Source: Lysobacterales bacterium (lineage in GTDB: Bacteria; Pseudomonadota; Gammaproteobacteria; Xanthomonadales; Wenzhouxiangellaceae). Taken from it: a DNA stretch of 32,171 nucleotides. Below are positions 15,261 through 25,557 of this stretch, one piece after another. The stretch lies in the NCBI GenBank assembly GCA_022360675.1, contig JAKSCJ010000212.1, forward strand, positions 1 to 32,171, read 5' to 3'. Within the stretch, counting starts at the first letter, position 1. Every line of letters begins with the position of its first letter. The notes below the pieces were generated by a model, which was not told where the DNA came from, made no database searches, and worked only from the letters and a program-made list of their open reading frames with translations. A program made the translations under genes and the position numbers.

Positions 15261-16091
15261 TTAACCACTGGCTGCAGTTTTCAGCTGACTTTGCTCATCT
15301 AAAGCGGCCCGAATCGGGGCGATAAACTGCGCTGCTATCGCCACCGCCTGCGCCTTATCGCTAGCTTGGCTTAGTTGATCCACCAAGGAAGTGCCAATCA
15401 CCACAGCATCGGCCACGGCCGCCACTTCACAGGCACTGGCGGCATCGCTTATACCAAAACCGACACCAATAGGTAAATCGGTATGGCGACGCAGCTGATT
15501 AATGGGCTCGGCAAGCCCCGAGTAATCAGCATGGCCCGCACCCGTTACCCCTTTCAGGGCGACGTAGTAGATAAAGCCTGAAGCTTTTTCGGCAATCACC
15601 GCACAACGGGCATCGGTGGTGGTGGGAGCCACCAGGAAGATTTCATCTAACTCGGCGGCGGCCAATTCCTGGCGCAACACACCGGCTTCTTCCGGAGGTA
15701 AATCCACAATCAGTAAGGCATCCACGCCTGCGGCTTGAGCATCTTTCGCCAAGCGTTGTGCGCCGTAGCGTTCGATAGGATTCATATAACCCATCAACAC
15801 AATGGGTGTATCTTGGTTTTGCTCGCGAAACTCACGCACCATGGCCAGCACTTGGCTGAGGTCCACACCGCACTCAAGCGCACGTTCACAGGCTTTTTGA
15901 ATCACCGGGCCATCAGCCATAGGGTCAGAGAAGGGTATACCCAACTCCAAGATATCGGCCCCCTGCTCGGCCATCGCCAGTAATACCGGCACCGTGGCCT
16001 CAACGCCAGGATCGCCTGCGGTCACATAAGGAATTAGCGCCGTGCGACCGCTTTGTTTTAAGGCATCAAAAACTGCGGGAATACGACTCAT
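15261..16091 (-). CDS. trpA: Tryptophan synthase alpha chain
   Basis: TrpA splits indole-3-glycerol phosphate to indole and glyceraldehyde 3-phosphate, passing indole through a tunnel to TrpB. The 276-residue protein has the signature [15 protein letters not shown] with the catalytic Glu49 and Asp60 at the same numbers as the E. coli enzyme, plus [10 protein letters not shown] near the phosphate site. The ATG overlaps the trpB stop as ATGA, indicating translational coupling. Last gene of trpF-trpB-trpA. Confidence 0.98.
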   Translation of the reverse strand: MSRIPAVFDALKQSGRTALIPYVTAGDPGVEATVPVLLAMAEQGADILELGIPFSDPMADGPVIQKACERALECGVDLSQVLAMVREFREQNQDTPIVLMGYMNPIERYGAQRLAKDAQAAGVDALLIVDLPPEEAGVLRQELAAAELDEIFLVAPTTTDARCAVIAEKASGFIYYVALKGVTGAGHADYSGLAEPINQLRRHTDLPIGVGFGISDAASACEVAAVADAVVIGTSLVDQLSQASDKAQAVAIAAQFIAPIRAALDEQSQLKTAASG

Positions 16092-17317
16092 AGCTCAATT
16101 CCTTCCAAAGTGGCCACGGTGTGCACATCTTTATCGCCACGGCCCGATAGATTCACCAACACGGTTTGATCAGGCCGCATGGTAGCCGCCAGTTTGATGG
16201 CATAAGCCACCGCATGCGACGACTCCAATGCGGGCACAATGCCTTCTAAGCGACACAGCAGATGGAAGGCATCTAAGGCTTCTTTATCGCTAATCCCCAC
16301 GTACTGCGCGCGGCCGGTGTCTTTTAACCACGAGTGCTCCGGCCCCACGCCGGGGTAATCTAAACCGGCAGAAACCGAGTGGGTTTCGGTGATTTGGCCG
16401 CCGTCATCGTCCAATAAATAGGTGCGGCAACCGTGCAAAACGCCCGGACGGCCAGCGCATAAGCTGGCGGCGTGTTGATCGGTATCGATGCCATCACCAG
16501 CGGCTTCCACGCCATACATGGCCACGCCTTCATCGGGGATGAAGGGATAAAACAAACCCATCGCATTGGAGCCACCGCCCACACAGGCCACCAGGGCGTC
16601 GGGTAAGGTGTCGTAGTCGGCAATCATTTGACGTCGTGCTTCGCGACCAATCACCGAGTTAAAGTCGCGCACCATCATTGGGTACGGATGCGGGCCGGCC
16701 ACGGTACCAATAATGTAGAAGGTGTTATCCACATTGGTTACCCAGTCGCGCAGCGCCTCGTTAAGCGCATCTTTCAGGGTTTTAGAACCGCTATCTACCG
16801 CGTGGACTTCAGCCCCCAGTAGGCGCATGCGGTACACATTGATGGCTTGGCGTTGAACATCTACCGCGCCCATGTACACCACACATTCCATACCCAAACG
16901 CGCAGCCACAGTGGCACTGGCGACACCATGTTGACCAGCACCGGTTTCGGCAATCACCCGTTTTTTACCCATGTGATGAGCTAACAGCGCCGGACCCACG
17001 GTGTTATTGATTTTGTGTGCACCGGTAGGGTTGAGATCTTCGCGCTTGAGCACGATACGCGCACCGCCTGCGTGTTCGGTTAAACGGCGGGCAAAATACA
17101 GCGGTGAAGGCCGCCCCACATAGCGCGATAAATCGGCATCGAAACGCGCAATGAATTCTGGGTCCTGACGCCATCGTTCATAAGCAGTGCGCAATTCCTC
17201 TAAAGAGGCCATCAATGTCTCGGCCACATAGGTGCCGCCAAAGTCTCCAAAGTGACCTTGGGCATCGGGAAAATCCGTTAACGGATGCGAAAACAACTGC
17301 TCAGCCGGTGTCGCCAC
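16088..17317 (-). CDS. trpB: Tryptophan synthase beta chain
   Basis: TrpB condenses indole with serine using pyridoxal phosphate. The 409-residue protein shows the PLP-lysine motif GAHKINN (Lys102), the ammonia-tunnel region [10 protein letters not shown], the glycine-rich phosphate cradle [10 protein letters not shown] and the C-terminal NLSGRGDKD. It is the standard TrpB1 type found with TrpA. It starts inside the last codons of trpF (17-bp overlap) and its stop overlaps the trpA start by 4 bp, so the three genes are translated as a unit. Confidence 0.98.
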   Translation of the reverse strand: MATPAEQLFSHPLTDFPDAQGHFGDFGGTYVAETLMASLEELRTAYERWRQDPEFIARFDADLSRYVGRPSPLYFARRLTEHAGGARIVLKREDLNPTGAHKINNTVGPALLAHHMGKKRVIAETGAGQHGVASATVAARLGMECVVYMGAVDVQRQAINVYRMRLLGAEVHAVDSGSKTLKDALNEALRDWVTNVDNTFYIIGTVAGPHPYPMMVRDFNSVIGREARRQMIADYDTLPDALVACVGGGSNAMGLFYPFIPDEGVAMYGVEAAGDGIDTDQHAASLCAGRPGVLHGCRTYLLDDDGGQITETHSVSAGLDYPGVGPEHSWLKDTGRAQYVGISDKEALDAFHLLCRLEGIVPALESSHAVAYAIKLAATMRPDQTVLVNLSGRGDKDVHTVATLEGIEL

Positions 17318-17936
17318 GGCGTACTTCCTCTACAAATGGTTGCAATAAAGCTGGATCTTTAATTCCAGGTGCCGACTCTACTCCGGAGGAAACATCCACC
17401 GCATAGGGCCGTACCTCACGCACCGCTTGGGCCACATTCGTCGGGCGTAATCCGCCCGCCAGGACCATGGGCCGGATGGGATCGTGAGGAATTAAAGACC
17501 AGTCGAAAACCTCGCCCTGTCCACCCACTTCTCCGGGGCGGTGGGCATCTAACAATAAAGCACTGGCCGACTGCCAAGGCGCGCACAAGTCGCGTACTTG
17601 TTGGGCGTTGCGGCCGCCCATGGCCAGCGCCTTGATATATGAGTGCTGAAACTGCTCGCAGTAGGCCACACTTTCTTGACCATGAAACTGCAAACTATCG
17701 AGCCATACGTGATCGGTAATTGCACGCACAGCCTCAACATCTTGATCCATAAATAAGCCTACCCGCGCCACAAAAGGCGGTAAGGCTTGGCAAATGGCCT
17801 GGGCTTTTCGCAGTGTGACATAGCGTTTGCTACGTGGCGTGAACACCAAACCAATGGCATCGGCACCTGCTGCCGCCACAGCTAAAGCGTCTTCAATACG
17901 GGTAATGCCACAAATTTTAATGCGCGTGCGCTGCAT
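17301..17936 (-). CDS. trpF: Phosphoribosylanthranilate isomerase
   Basis: TrpF catalyses the Amadori rearrangement of phosphoribosylanthranilate in tryptophan synthesis. The 211-residue TIM barrel has KICGIT (catalytic Cys9), [13 protein letters not shown] with the catalytic Asp, [10 protein letters not shown] and [12 protein letters not shown]. Length is normal. The start is 317 bp from truA, so it probably has its own promoter in that gap. It overlaps trpB by 17 bp. Upstream trp genes (trpE, G, D, C) are elsewhere, the usual split arrangement in Pseudomonas-like bacteria. Confidence 0.97.
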   Translation of the reverse strand: MQRTRIKICGITRIEDALAVAAAGADAIGLVFTPRSKRYVTLRKAQAICQALPPFVARVGLFMDQDVEAVRAITDHVWLDSLQFHGQESVAYCEQFQHSYIKALAMGGRNAQQVRDLCAPWQSASALLLDAHRPGEVGGQGEVFDWSLIPHDPIRPMVLAGGLRPTNVAQAVREVRPYAVDVSSGVESAPGIKDPALLQPFVEEVRRGDTG

Positions 17937-18254
17937 CTAAATACCTTTAAAACCCAGATCTTAAAGAGCCAACCCAAAGCCTGCATTTCAAAAACCAGCA
18001 TAGAACTTTGCAAAGGCTGAATCTAAATAGCTCAGCTCTAAGATAAACCCCACAGGTGAATAGCTAAAGATTAAACCCCATTGGCGAAAGCCCAAAGATA
18101 AACTAATAAGACAAGCTTGAATACAAGAAACTGACAGCCAAAATCCGGGTCGTAACGCCCGATACCGAAAAGGCATAGTACAAGCGGGTTTTAGTACGGG
18201 TTTTAGCAGCTATGACAGCAGCTTATCGGGCTAAAAGTGCCCACTAAGTGATGA
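17937..18254. promoter_or_regulatory. 318-bp leader region before trpF with short repeats
   Basis: No convincing gene; a 62-codon frame on the minus strand (17988-18176) has no family features. The plus strand shows a tandem CGGGTTTTAGTA/CGGGTTTTAGCA (18185-18208), a 7-bp stem TTTTAGC (18201-18207) with GCTAAAA (18230-18236), and several copies of an AAAGATTAAACC-like string (18020-18105). Read on the minus strand this is the truA-trpF spacer and must hold the trpF promoter; I could not find a tryptophan-rich leader peptide or a classic attenuator. Confidence 0.4.
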
Positions 18255-19049
18255 TCAGCTTAAATTCCAGCCACGCGGAAAAGCAGGCGTATTGTGGGTG
18301 GGTAGGTTCCAGCTCGAATCATAATGCGGCGCGACAAAATACAAACCACAAGAAGGTGCCGTGGGGCCTGCTTGGGTCCGATCGCGCTGTTCTAAAACCT
18401 CCGCGATCCACTCCACCGGTTTCACGCCGCGGCCCACTTCTAGCAAACTGCCCACTAAATTACGCACCATGTGATACACAAAAGCGTTAGCCTTCACCGC
18501 CACTTTGACTTCATCACCTTCGCGCCACACTTTAATAGAATGCAGATTGCGCCAAGGCGTGGTGGACTGACAACCAATGGCTCTAAAACTGCTGAAATCG
18601 TGCTCGCCCACTAAAGCTTGGGCGGCTTCGTGCATGCGCTCGGCATCGAGTTCTTCGCGCACCCAGCTGCTACGCGTGGCATCTAGGGCCGGCCGCGTCC
18701 AACGATTCAGAATGTGATATTGATAACTGCGAGCCAAAGCACTGTGACGAGCATGAAAGCTGCCATCCATATGCCGCGCCCACAGTACGGTGGCACCATC
18801 GGGCAAATTGGTGTTGGCACCCAGCACCCAAGAGCGCTCCGAACGCTCGCTTTCGGTATCGAAATGTGCCACCTGGCAATGGGCGTGTACACCAGTGTCG
18901 GTGCGGCCAGCACACATGATATCGACTGGCGCTGCGGCCACCTTGGCCAGCGCACGTTCTAATACCTGCTGTACCGTCGGTTCTTGCTTTTGGGTTTGCC
19001 AGCCGTAAAAACGGCTGCCGTTGTATTCAACACCAAGGGCAATTCGCAT
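18255..19049 (-). CDS. truA: tRNA pseudouridine(38-40) synthase
   Basis: TruA converts uridines 38-40 in the anticodon stem of tRNAs to pseudouridine. The 264-residue product has the family start RIALGVEYNGSRFYGWQTQ, the catalytic loop AGRTDTGVHA with Asp51, and the RSYQYHILNR and AFVYHMVRNLVG motifs. I moved the start from 19061 to the ATG at 19049 because that has AAGG at 8 bp upstream and gives the normal N-terminus. A terminator separates it from fimV, so it likely has a separate promoter. Confidence 0.96.
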   Translation of the reverse strand: MRIALGVEYNGSRFYGWQTQKQEPTVQQVLERALAKVAAAPVDIMCAGRTDTGVHAHCQVAHFDTESERSERSWVLGANTNLPDGATVLWARHMDGSFHARHSALARSYQYHILNRWTRPALDATRSSWVREELDAERMHEAAQALVGEHDFSSFRAIGCQSTTPWRNLHSIKVWREGDEVKVAVKANAFVYHMVRNLVGSLLEVGRGVKPVEWIAEVLEQRDRTQAGPTAPSCGLYFVAPHYDSSWNLPTHNTPAFPRGWNLS

Positions 19050-19104
19050 GGCTACCTTCAACTTCGCTTCAAACCTGAGGGCTCGTTTTGCTTCAGCGAG
19101 CCAT

Positions 19105-19134
19105 AAAAAAGGGCCGGTCAGTGTACCAGCCCTT
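19105..19134 (-). terminator. Rho-independent terminator of fimV
   Basis: On the minus strand AAGGGC, GGT, a 6-nt loop, ACC and GCCCTT form a stem followed by TTTTTT (plus-strand positions 19134 down to 19105). It lies 72 bp after the fimV stop and about 56 bp before truA. Confidence 0.88.
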
Positions 19135-19205
19135 ATCGTTACATGGGTTGTATTCAGCTAATCTTAATGAGTAGCTGCGGATGAAACCAAGCCTATACCT
19201 GGGCC

Positions 19206-21809
19206 TTATACCTGCTTCAGCAGATTACGCGCTTCGGCGCGTTGGGAATCGTTACCCTCAGCCAGAATTTCATCCAAAATGGTGCTGGCGGCTTCGTTAT
19301 CGCCCATGGAAATATAGGCGCGGGCTAGATCCAGCTTAATTTCCACTTCGTCTTCATCGGGGCCAGCAAAGCTTTCTTCATCGAACTCGTCGTCGCTCAC
19401 AGCGCTGCTGGTGCTAGCCGCTAATGGGTCGGCAGCCATATCACTGCTGCGTTCCATTTCGTCGTCGGCGGCCATGCCGCGCAACACCGCTGCATAAGGG
19501 TCTTCTTCATCTTCGGCAGCAGCAGGCGTTTCTTCAGCGGCGGAACCGCTGATGAGATGTTCCATACCACTAAGGTCAAAATCCAAGCCCGATTCCGACT
19601 CAGGTTCTGCCGGGGTATCCTCCAGGCTGCTCTCCAGATCGCCCATTCCGTCGTCATTAGCCAAACGGCGTAATAGCTCTTCAGCCTCATCACCCATATC
19701 AGATGCGCCGCCTGCCAGTGGTGGCGGTGCCGAATCGCTAACCGTGGGTTCGGGCTCTGGCTCATCCAAAATGAAATCTAAACCGTTGTCGATCTCATCT
19801 TCTTTGGGCTCGGGCGGTGGGGGCTCAACTGCGCCACCGTCGGCAGCCATGGCCTCGGGTTCAGATGCCATACCGCCGTGCATTGCGCTGAGTTCTTCCG
19901 GCGACGGATCATTTAAACCCGAGTCCGCCAAGGTGCTGATGGGTGTATCGTCGGGCGGTAACGGCGGACGCTCCTCAGCAGGAGCTGCAGAATCTTGCGC
20001 CATGCTGTCGGCTGCGGCCATGGTGGCTGCGGCCGCGGCTGCACCCGCTAATGGTGCATCTAAATCTTCTGCCTTTTGCTGCTTACCGGCAGCAATCAGG
20101 CGATCGGCCAAGCTGGCAGCACCTGATTTTTTCTTCGACTTAACTTTTTCTTTTTTCTCTTTCTTAGGCTTCTTCTCTTTCAGTTTCTTGGCTTTGTCCA
20201 AGAAATCTTTCGCCGAGAAGCGTGACTTAGCCGGTGATTCCTCACTAGTACCGCGGTCACGACGGCGCTGCATTAAGAGCAAGAAGACCACGCCCAAGCC
20301 ACCGATAGCGGCGATGGCCAGTGTCAGAGGGCTAAAGATTCGATCATCACCACCGGCTTGGGCCGGCTGGGCAGCGACCGGTGGTTGGTCGATGGTGACC
20401 GTGGGTGGCGTGTTGTCTTGGGCAACGGTGTTAGCACCAATCGGCTCTGCGTTGGTGTTGTCGTTAAGATCGCCTGCTGCGCCATCGGCGGCCATGGGTT
20501 CAGCCATGGCGTCTCCAGCCATCACATCTCCGTTGGCGTCGACAGCGCCAGCTAAAGTGTCGTTACTGGCGAGCGGATCGCCAGCCGCACTATCGGCCGG
20601 ATTGTTGGCATCGACGGAGGTGTCGAAACCGTTATTGACGAAAGGATCGACATAGGCTTCGTCGCCTTCGCTGCTTTGTTCTTCACCCAGATAGTTTTGG
20701 AACTGGGCCAGCTCGCGATCTTGCAGGCCATCGCCTTCTAAGCGAGCGATCTCTTCGCGCAGATTTTCTACCTGCTCGACTAAATCGCGGTTTTCCAGCT
20801 TAGCGGTTAATAATTCTTCTTCCAAACGCGCGAGTTCGGCGCGCATACCTGCCGAGTTGGTAATGGGTGCCGAGCTTTCTTCGGGCGGTACCAATTGCAG
20901 GCGACCATCGCGTGAGCTGTCGCGGTTGCTGCGGTTAGACGAGCTGCTGTTTGCGCTTTGGCTGGAAGCGCCAAAGTCGCCGCGCCAGTCACGATGCTGC
21001 TGCTGCACAATACGTAACGCTTCTTGTGCGTTCACCACCGCGATATCTTGGCTACCAGGCACTTGCAAGGAAGCCCCACGACGCATGGAATTCACGTTAC
21101 CACCATCGAAGGCGTCGGGATTCATGCGCACATAGGCCAGCATGACCTGGTTAACGCTGTACTCATTCGCGTTAGGGTTCGAGCGACTGGCAATGGACCA
21201 CAGTGTTTCGCCAGCGCCCACCGGACCGTACTGGCCTTCGATACTTGGGCGGACGGCCGCCGGGCGCGCATTGCCGCGGTTATTCGGACGGCTGGTGCTC
21301 GCCGCACGCGGTGGCGGTGGGCGACTCGTGCTAGCGGGTGCGGGCGGCGGCTCGTTGCGCACCTGAATGGTGGGCTTTTCGATTAAGGGCGGATCTAAGA
21401 ACAGTGTGTACTGGCGCAATAAACGGCCACTGCTCCAGTCGGCGTTGAGCAATACTTGTAAGAAAGGATCGGTCACCGCCGAGGTGCTCGACAACAAGAC
21501 CGACAACTGGCCGTCGTCGTCCAGTAATTCCACATCCAGGTTTAATCCCAGTGCCGCGCGATCCAAGCCCACTTTGCGGAAGTCTTCAGCCGCAGCTAAA
21601 TCCACCCGCAGCGACTCACGCTCGCCTTCATTCTCGACAATAATTGGAATTCGTACCTTCAGGGGCTGATTCAGGAAAGACTCCACCTCAGCCTCTCCCA
21701 ATCCCAAAGCATGGACCGGTTGCGTACCCAGCAATGCGGTGGCCATAGCCGCCGTCAATACGGAGCGTCGCACCAAGCCACACTCGAATTTGTTCGCTTT
21801 ATTCTTCAT
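19206..21809 (-). CDS. fimV: FimV/HubP-type polar hub protein
   Basis: A ~867-residue inner-membrane protein. In order: a signal sequence (about residues 18-35, ending VHALGLGEAEV), a periplasmic N-terminal domain (FLNQPLKVRIPI ... LDVELLDDDGQL), a LysM-like peptidoglycan-binding segment (VGAGETLWSIASRSNPNANE), a coiled coil (ELARLEEELLTAKLENRDLV), a membrane helix (LAIAAIGGLGVVFLLLMQRR), a Lys-rich then long acidic cytoplasmic region, and the C-terminal FimV domain with a TPR-like pair (LARAYISMGDNEAASTILDE). FimV/HubP organises the cell pole: type IV pili, flagella and chemosensory arrays. The position next to truA and asd matches Pseudomonas. Start uncertain: ATG 21809 or a GTG 18 bp upstream; neither has a strong ribosome site. 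Confidence 0.95.
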   Translation of the reverse strand: MKNKANKFECGLVRRSVLTAAMATALLGTQPVHALGLGEAEVESFLNQPLKVRIPIIVENEGERESLRVDLAAAEDFRKVGLDRAALGLNLDVELLDDDGQLSVLLSSTSAVTDPFLQVLLNADWSSGRLLRQYTLFLDPPLIEKPTIQVRNEPPPAPASTSRPPPPRAASTSRPNNRGNARPAAVRPSIEGQYGPVGAGETLWSIASRSNPNANEYSVNQVMLAYVRMNPDAFDGGNVNSMRRGASLQVPGSQDIAVVNAQEALRIVQQQHRDWRGDFGASSQSANSSSSNRSNRDSSRDGRLQLVPPEESSAPITNSAGMRAELARLEEELLTAKLENRDLVEQVENLREEIARLEGDGLQDRELAQFQNYLGEEQSSEGDEAYVDPFVNNGFDTSVDANNPADSAAGDPLASNDTLAGAVDANGDVMAGDAMAEPMAADGAAGDLNDNTNAEPIGANTVAQDNTPPTVTIDQPPVAAQPAQAGGDDRIFSPLTLAIAAIGGLGVVFLLLMQRRRDRGTSEESPAKSRFSAKDFLDKAKKLKEKKPKKEKKEKVKSKKKSGAASLADRLIAAGKQQKAEDLDAPLAGAAAAAATMAAADSMAQDSAAPAEERPPLPPDDTPISTLADSGLNDPSPEELSAMHGGMASEPEAMAADGGAVEPPPPEPKEDEIDNGLDFILDEPEPEPTVSDSAPPPLAGGASDMGDEAEELLRRLANDDGMGDLESSLEDTPAEPESESGLDFDLSGMEHLISGSAAEETPAAAEDEEDPYAAVLRGMAADDEMERSSDMAADPLAASTSSAVSDDEFDEESFAGPDEDEVEIKLDLARAYISMGDNEAASTILDEILAEGNDSQRAEARNLLKQV

Positions 21810-22017
21810 CAAACACCCAAGCCCCACTCCGAGCCAGCTAGCGCCAAAATTCAGTTTAACAGCAGAAAGTCAATAACTTCCAGCAATTATGTCGGATTTA
21901 CTCAAGATTACAAACTAATGGACGAATCGACACAATCTTGCCTTGCAAAATATTACAAGCCAATGTAGTGCCTGATTTGTGCTGCCCCACAGACTCTGTC
22001 CATTCCCCCAAATTTTT

Positions 22018-22041
22018 GCGGTGGCCCAAGCGAGCCACCGC
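22018..22041. terminator. Hairpin after asd
   Basis: GCGGTGGC (22018-22025) and GCCACCGC (22034-22041) form a perfect 8-bp stem with an 8-nt loop, 9 bp after the asd stop. On the minus strand it is followed by AAAAATTTGG, not T, so it is not a classic terminator for asd; it may protect the mRNA end. Confidence 0.45.
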
Positions 22042-22049
22042 GTCAGTCT

Positions 22050-23126
22050 TTACATCATGCTCGACATACTGGATAAATCATCAGCGCCGCGCTCCGCCAA
22101 ACGGGGAGCTAAACGTTCCGCAATTTGCACCGCATTTAATGCCGCACCTTTGCGGATGTTGTCGGCCACAACCCATAGGCATAAACCGCATTCGTCGTGC
22201 AGATCTTGGCGCACACGGCTGACATAAACGGCATCTTTACCGGCCGCTTCCGTCAACGGTGTGGCGTAGTCTTCGGGTTTATCCAGCAGTTCTACACCGT
22301 CAGCATTTCTCAGCAAGTCAAATACTTGCGCCATGTCGAGCGCTTTTTCGGTTTCAATATGAACCGCTTCGGCATGACCAAATAACACCGGCACCCTAAC
22401 CGCCGTGGCGGTGAGCGCTAAATCCGGTGATTCCAGTAAACGACGGCTTTCCCACAACATTTTCATTTCTTCGCGGGTAAAACCGTTGTCTTGGAACGTA
22501 TCGATATGAGCCAGTACGTTAAAGGCGATCGGGCGTTCAAACACGTCGGGGTCGGCGTCTTTAAAGCTCAGCTTCGCTGCGGTTTGCCGCACCAACTCTT
22601 CCATCGCTTTACGACCAGCGCCTGAAACCGATTGATAAGTCGCCACGTGTACCCGTTTTAGGCCAAAGGCTTCTTGCAAGGGTTTAAGCGCCACCACCAT
22701 TTGGATGGTGGAACAATTAGGGTTGGCGATAATACCTGGCGCATCCCAGTCGTCCAGCACATGGCCGTTGACCTCGGGCACCACCAAGGGAATGTGCTCG
22801 TCGCGGCGAAAATGCGATGAGTTATCGATCACAGTACAACCAGCCGCCACCGCTTTGGGTGCGTACTCGGCTGAAATACTGCCACCAGCAGAAAACAGCG
22901 CCAGATCCACCGTCGAAAAATCAAAATCGGCCAGATTATCTACCGCAATTTCTTTGCGGCCAAAATTTACCGGTGTACCCACCGAGCGTTCGCTTGCTAA
23001 AGCCCAGATCTCGCTGATGGGAAATTTGCGCTGCGCCAATATTTCCAGCATCACTTCACCAACGGCACCGGTGGCGCCAACAACAGCCACCCGTAAACCG
23101 GGGTGATGTTCCAGAGATGAATTCAC
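22050..23126 (-). CDS. asd: Aspartate-semialdehyde dehydrogenase
   Basis: Asd reduces aspartyl phosphate to aspartate semialdehyde, the branch point to lysine/diaminopimelate, threonine and methionine. The 358-residue protein has the NADP-binding GATGAVGEVML (about residues 17-27), SAGGSISAEYA, the catalytic Cys138 in ANPNCST, YQSVSGAG, and RVPVLFGHAEAVHIE with the catalytic His. I place the start at the GTG 23126, with GGAG 6 bp upstream; the frame runs open to 23219 without a ribosome site. The gene next to fimV in Pseudomonas and E. coli is often the Usg paralogue; here the catalytic Cys and His are both kept, so an active enzyme is likely. Confidence 0.93.
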   Translation of the reverse strand: MNSSLEHHPGLRVAVVGATGAVGEVMLEILAQRKFPISEIWALASERSVGTPVNFGRKEIAVDNLADFDFSTVDLALFSAGGSISAEYAPKAVAAGCTVIDNSSHFRRDEHIPLVVPEVNGHVLDDWDAPGIIANPNCSTIQMVVALKPLQEAFGLKRVHVATYQSVSGAGRKAMEELVRQTAAKLSFKDADPDVFERPIAFNVLAHIDTFQDNGFTREEMKMLWESRRLLESPDLALTATAVRVPVLFGHAEAVHIETEKALDMAQVFDLLRNADGVELLDKPEDYATPLTEAAGKDAVYVSRVRQDLHDECGLCLWVVADNIRKGAALNAVQIAERLAPRLAERGADDLSSMSSMM

Positions 23127-23505
23127 CTTCTGCTCCAAACCATGTTTGAGGTCAATTGATCGGGGCCATGTTTGACCTATCGTTGCGAAAAGATCACAGC
23201 GCCATCCCACTGCAACCAAGTCTTAAAGGCAGCTCAGGGTTTTGTTGTGCTCCCGATAGAAACGGCCTTAAGACGCGATGTGACCAACCACAGCCATTTA
23301 AGCTGTGGTTGAAATCAATCATTTCCAAAATCAACCATTTATTATCCCACCGAAATGCCGTCGCGCCCACTATTTACCGTGACTTATGCCCAGCACTTCT
23401 GCATATCGGCACACCGTGCAACACTTTTTTAGCGGCAATAACGGTGGCCAAACCCGCCATTGGGCCTTTATTGTTGCACTTTCAAGTGGCGATCAAATTC
23501 TTACT
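23127..23505. other. aroC-asd spacer with inverted repeats
   Basis: No gene seen in these 379 bp. CAACCACAGC (23285-23294) and GCTGTGGTTG (23302-23311) form a perfect 10-bp hairpin without a T-run, a likely end structure for the aroC transcript. Nearer asd, AGGTCAA (23149-23155) and TTGACCT (23172-23178) are inverted, and CCATGTTTGA occurs twice (23139-23148 and 23167-23176); these lie just before the asd start and could be operator-like. Confidence 0.4.
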
Positions 23506-24606
23506 TTAGGCTTGGGGTGGAATTTGTGAGCTTTGCTCCGGCACCTCAGCGCATTGAGCACGATGGCGTAAGATGTGGTCCATAATCACCAGTGCCATCA
23601 TGGCCTCAGCGATGGGAATCGCACGAATGCCCACACAAGGGTCGTGACGACCGGTGGTAACCACTTCAGCGGCCTCGCCTTGCACGTTAACGGTACGACC
23701 AGGAATGCGTATGCTGGAGGTCGGCTTAAAGGCCATGCTCACTTGGATCTCTTGCCCGCTCGAAATACCACCCAAAATGCCACCGGCATGATTACTCAAA
23801 AAGCCTTCGGGTGTCATTTCGTCGCGATGTTCACTGCCTTTTTGGGCAACACAGTCAAATCCCGCACCAATTTCTACCCCTTTCACCGCATTGATACTCA
23901 TCATCGCGGCGGCCAGTTCGGTGTCGAGCTTGCCGTAAACGGGCTCACCCAAGCCAGCCGGAACGCCGCGCGCCACCACGGTGACCCGAGCCCCCACCGA
24001 ATCGCCCGATTTACGTAATTCATCCATATAGCTTTCCAGCTCGGTCACTTTATCGGGGTTTGGGCAAAACAAGGGGTTGTCGTCGATCTGGTCCCACTCG
24101 ATACGCTGGTCACAGGGCAATTCACCGAGCTGGGCTAAATACGCTTGAATCTCAATGCCCGCATGCTGCGCCAGCCATTGCTGCGCCAGCGCGCCTGCCG
24201 CCACGCGCACCGTGGTTTCGCGCGCCGACGAGCGTCCGCCCCCACGGTAATCACGCAATCCATATTTTTGTTGGTAGGTATAGTCGGCATGGCCGGGGCG
24301 AAACAACTGGGCGATCTTGGAGTAATCTTGCGAGCGCGCATCGGTGTTTTCGATCCACAGGGTTAAGGCGGTACCTGTGGTTTGCCCTTCGAATGCGCCC
24401 GATAAAATACGAATTTCGTCTTGTTCTCGGCGTTGGGAGGTATGTCGCGAGCGCCCGGTAGCCCGGCGCTGTAACTGTTGTTGAATGGCTTCCACATCAA
24501 TAGGAAAAGCGGGCGGAAAGCCGTCGATCACACAGCCAACACCTGCGCCATGGCTCTCACCAAAGGTGGTGATGCGTAGTAGTCTTCCGAAGCTGTTATC
24601 ACTCAC
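23506..24606 (-). CDS. aroC: Chorismate synthase
   Basis: AroC makes chorismate from EPSP using reduced FMN, the last shared step to aromatic amino acids including the tryptophan made by the trp genes nearby. The 366-residue protein has the signatures [40 protein letters not shown] followed by GGRSSARET, and GGISSGQEI. The start is the GTG at 24606 ([10 protein letters not shown]...), preceded by GAAGGA, which matches the family start; the frame is open 45 bp further. It overlaps the end of prmB by 8 bp, so both are likely co-transcribed. Confidence 0.98.
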   Translation of the reverse strand: MSDNSFGRLLRITTFGESHGAGVGCVIDGFPPAFPIDVEAIQQQLQRRATGRSRHTSQRREQDEIRILSGAFEGQTTGTALTLWIENTDARSQDYSKIAQLFRPGHADYTYQQKYGLRDYRGGGRSSARETTVRVAAGALAQQWLAQHAGIEIQAYLAQLGELPCDQRIEWDQIDDNPLFCPNPDKVTELESYMDELRKSGDSVGARVTVVARGVPAGLGEPVYGKLDTELAAAMMSINAVKGVEIGAGFDCVAQKGSEHRDEMTPEGFLSNHAGGILGGISSGQEIQVSMAFKPTSSIRIPGRTVNVQGEAAEVVTTGRHDPCVGIRAIPIAEAMMALVIMDHILRHRAQCAEVPEQSSQIPPQA

Positions 24607-25507
24607 CGTTGCGTTCCTTCTGCCAAGCTTGTAACACCCCACGTGCGGCAATTAGTTCATCGCGCCGGATAATCAACACCCCGTCGCCACCATGATAGAA
24701 ATCGAGCCACATGAAGGGAATTTCGGGTAGCGCCGCTTGTAAACGCTCCCAGCTGCCACCCACTTCCAGTACCAAATGGCCATCTGCGGTGAGAAAATCG
24801 GCCGCACGATTCAAAATAATGCAGGCTGCATCCAAGCCATCGTCACCCGAAGCCAAGCCCAAACCGGGCTCTGCCATGTATTCATCGGGTAGGATGTCGG
24901 CCTCTTGCTGTGGTACATACGGCGGATTGGTGAGAATCAAATCGTAGCGTTTGGCCGGTAAACCCTCGAAGAAATCGCTTTCGTGAGTTTGAACCCGCTC
25001 ACTTAACTGGTGTTGTTGGATATTGCGCTTGGCAATCGCCAAGGCGGCGGGAGAGATATCCGCCAGATCCACCTGAGCATGGGGCAAGGCCGCCGCTGTG
25101 GCGATGCCGATACAACCGCTACCGGTGCATAAATCCAGCGCGTGGTGAATGGTTGCAGGCTCCAGCCAGGGTGAAAAAGCCTCGCTGATCATCTCGGCTA
25201 AGGGCGAACGCGGTACCAAGACATCTTCCGACACCTGAAAGGCCATACCCGCAAACCACGCCGTGCCCGTTAAATAGGCCGTGGGCCGACGCGTTGTAAT
25301 GCGTTTTTTCACCCAGTCATCCACACATTGCTCTTGCTCGGGCGTCAGTGGATCATTGGGCACTGGGTCCACCGGCGACAAACCCAAGGCATGGCAAGCC
25401 AGCCATGCGGCCTCATCGCGCACGTTGTCGGTGCCATGACCACAAAACACATCCGCCTCGTGTAATTGGCGGGCGGCATTCTCTATCACCTCTTGCAGGG
25501 TTTTCAA
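24599..25507 (-). CDS. prmB: 50S ribosomal protein L3 glutamine methyltransferase
   Basis: PrmB methylates a glutamine in ribosomal protein L3 with S-adenosylmethionine. The 302-residue protein has the PrmB-type [20 protein letters not shown] and [11 protein letters not shown] segment, the SAM-binding [15 protein letters not shown], and the substrate-binding NPPYVPQQE. PrmC, which methylates release factors, is close, but the WFAGMAF and VPRSPLAE motifs favour PrmB, as does the neighbour aroC (prmB-aroC is a conserved pair). Divergent from the sco-like gene, with about 50 bp between the starts. Confidence 0.94.
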   Translation of the reverse strand: MKTLQEVIENAARQLHEADVFCGHGTDNVRDEAAWLACHALGLSPVDPVPNDPLTPEQEQCVDDWVKKRITTRRPTAYLTGTAWFAGMAFQVSEDVLVPRSPLAEMISEAFSPWLEPATIHHALDLCTGSGCIGIATAAALPHAQVDLADISPAALAIAKRNIQQHQLSERVQTHESDFFEGLPAKRYDLILTNPPYVPQQEADILPDEYMAEPGLGLASGDDGLDAACIILNRAADFLTADGHLVLEVGGSWERLQAALPEIPFMWLDFYHGGDGVLIIRRDELIAARGVLQAWQKERNGE

Positions 25508-25545
25508 AGCGGCTCCATAGTCGGGTTATTCAATCCTGAAGGCAC

Positions 25546-25551
25546 TATAAT
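25546..25551 (+). promoter_or_regulatory. Perfect -10 box at the start of the sco-like gene
   Basis: TATAAT (25546-25551) sits 6 bp before the first ATG of the gene. No good -35 box is 16-18 bp upstream. If used, transcription would begin at or near 25558, giving a leaderless mRNA or pointing to a later start codon (TTG 25636). Confidence 0.4.
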
Positions 25552-25557
25552 TGCCCT

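Noticed and set aside
15065-15325. 86-codon plus-strand frame between accD and trpA
   Set aside because: Runs into trpA on the opposite strand and has no protein-like features.
17988-18176. Possible leader peptide before trpF
   Set aside because: Not enriched in adjacent Trp codons and no attenuator pair follows.
19552-20655. 367-codon plus-strand open frame opposite fimV
   Set aside because: Ser/Ala/Gly low-complexity antisense of the acidic repeats of fimV; FimV itself is clear.
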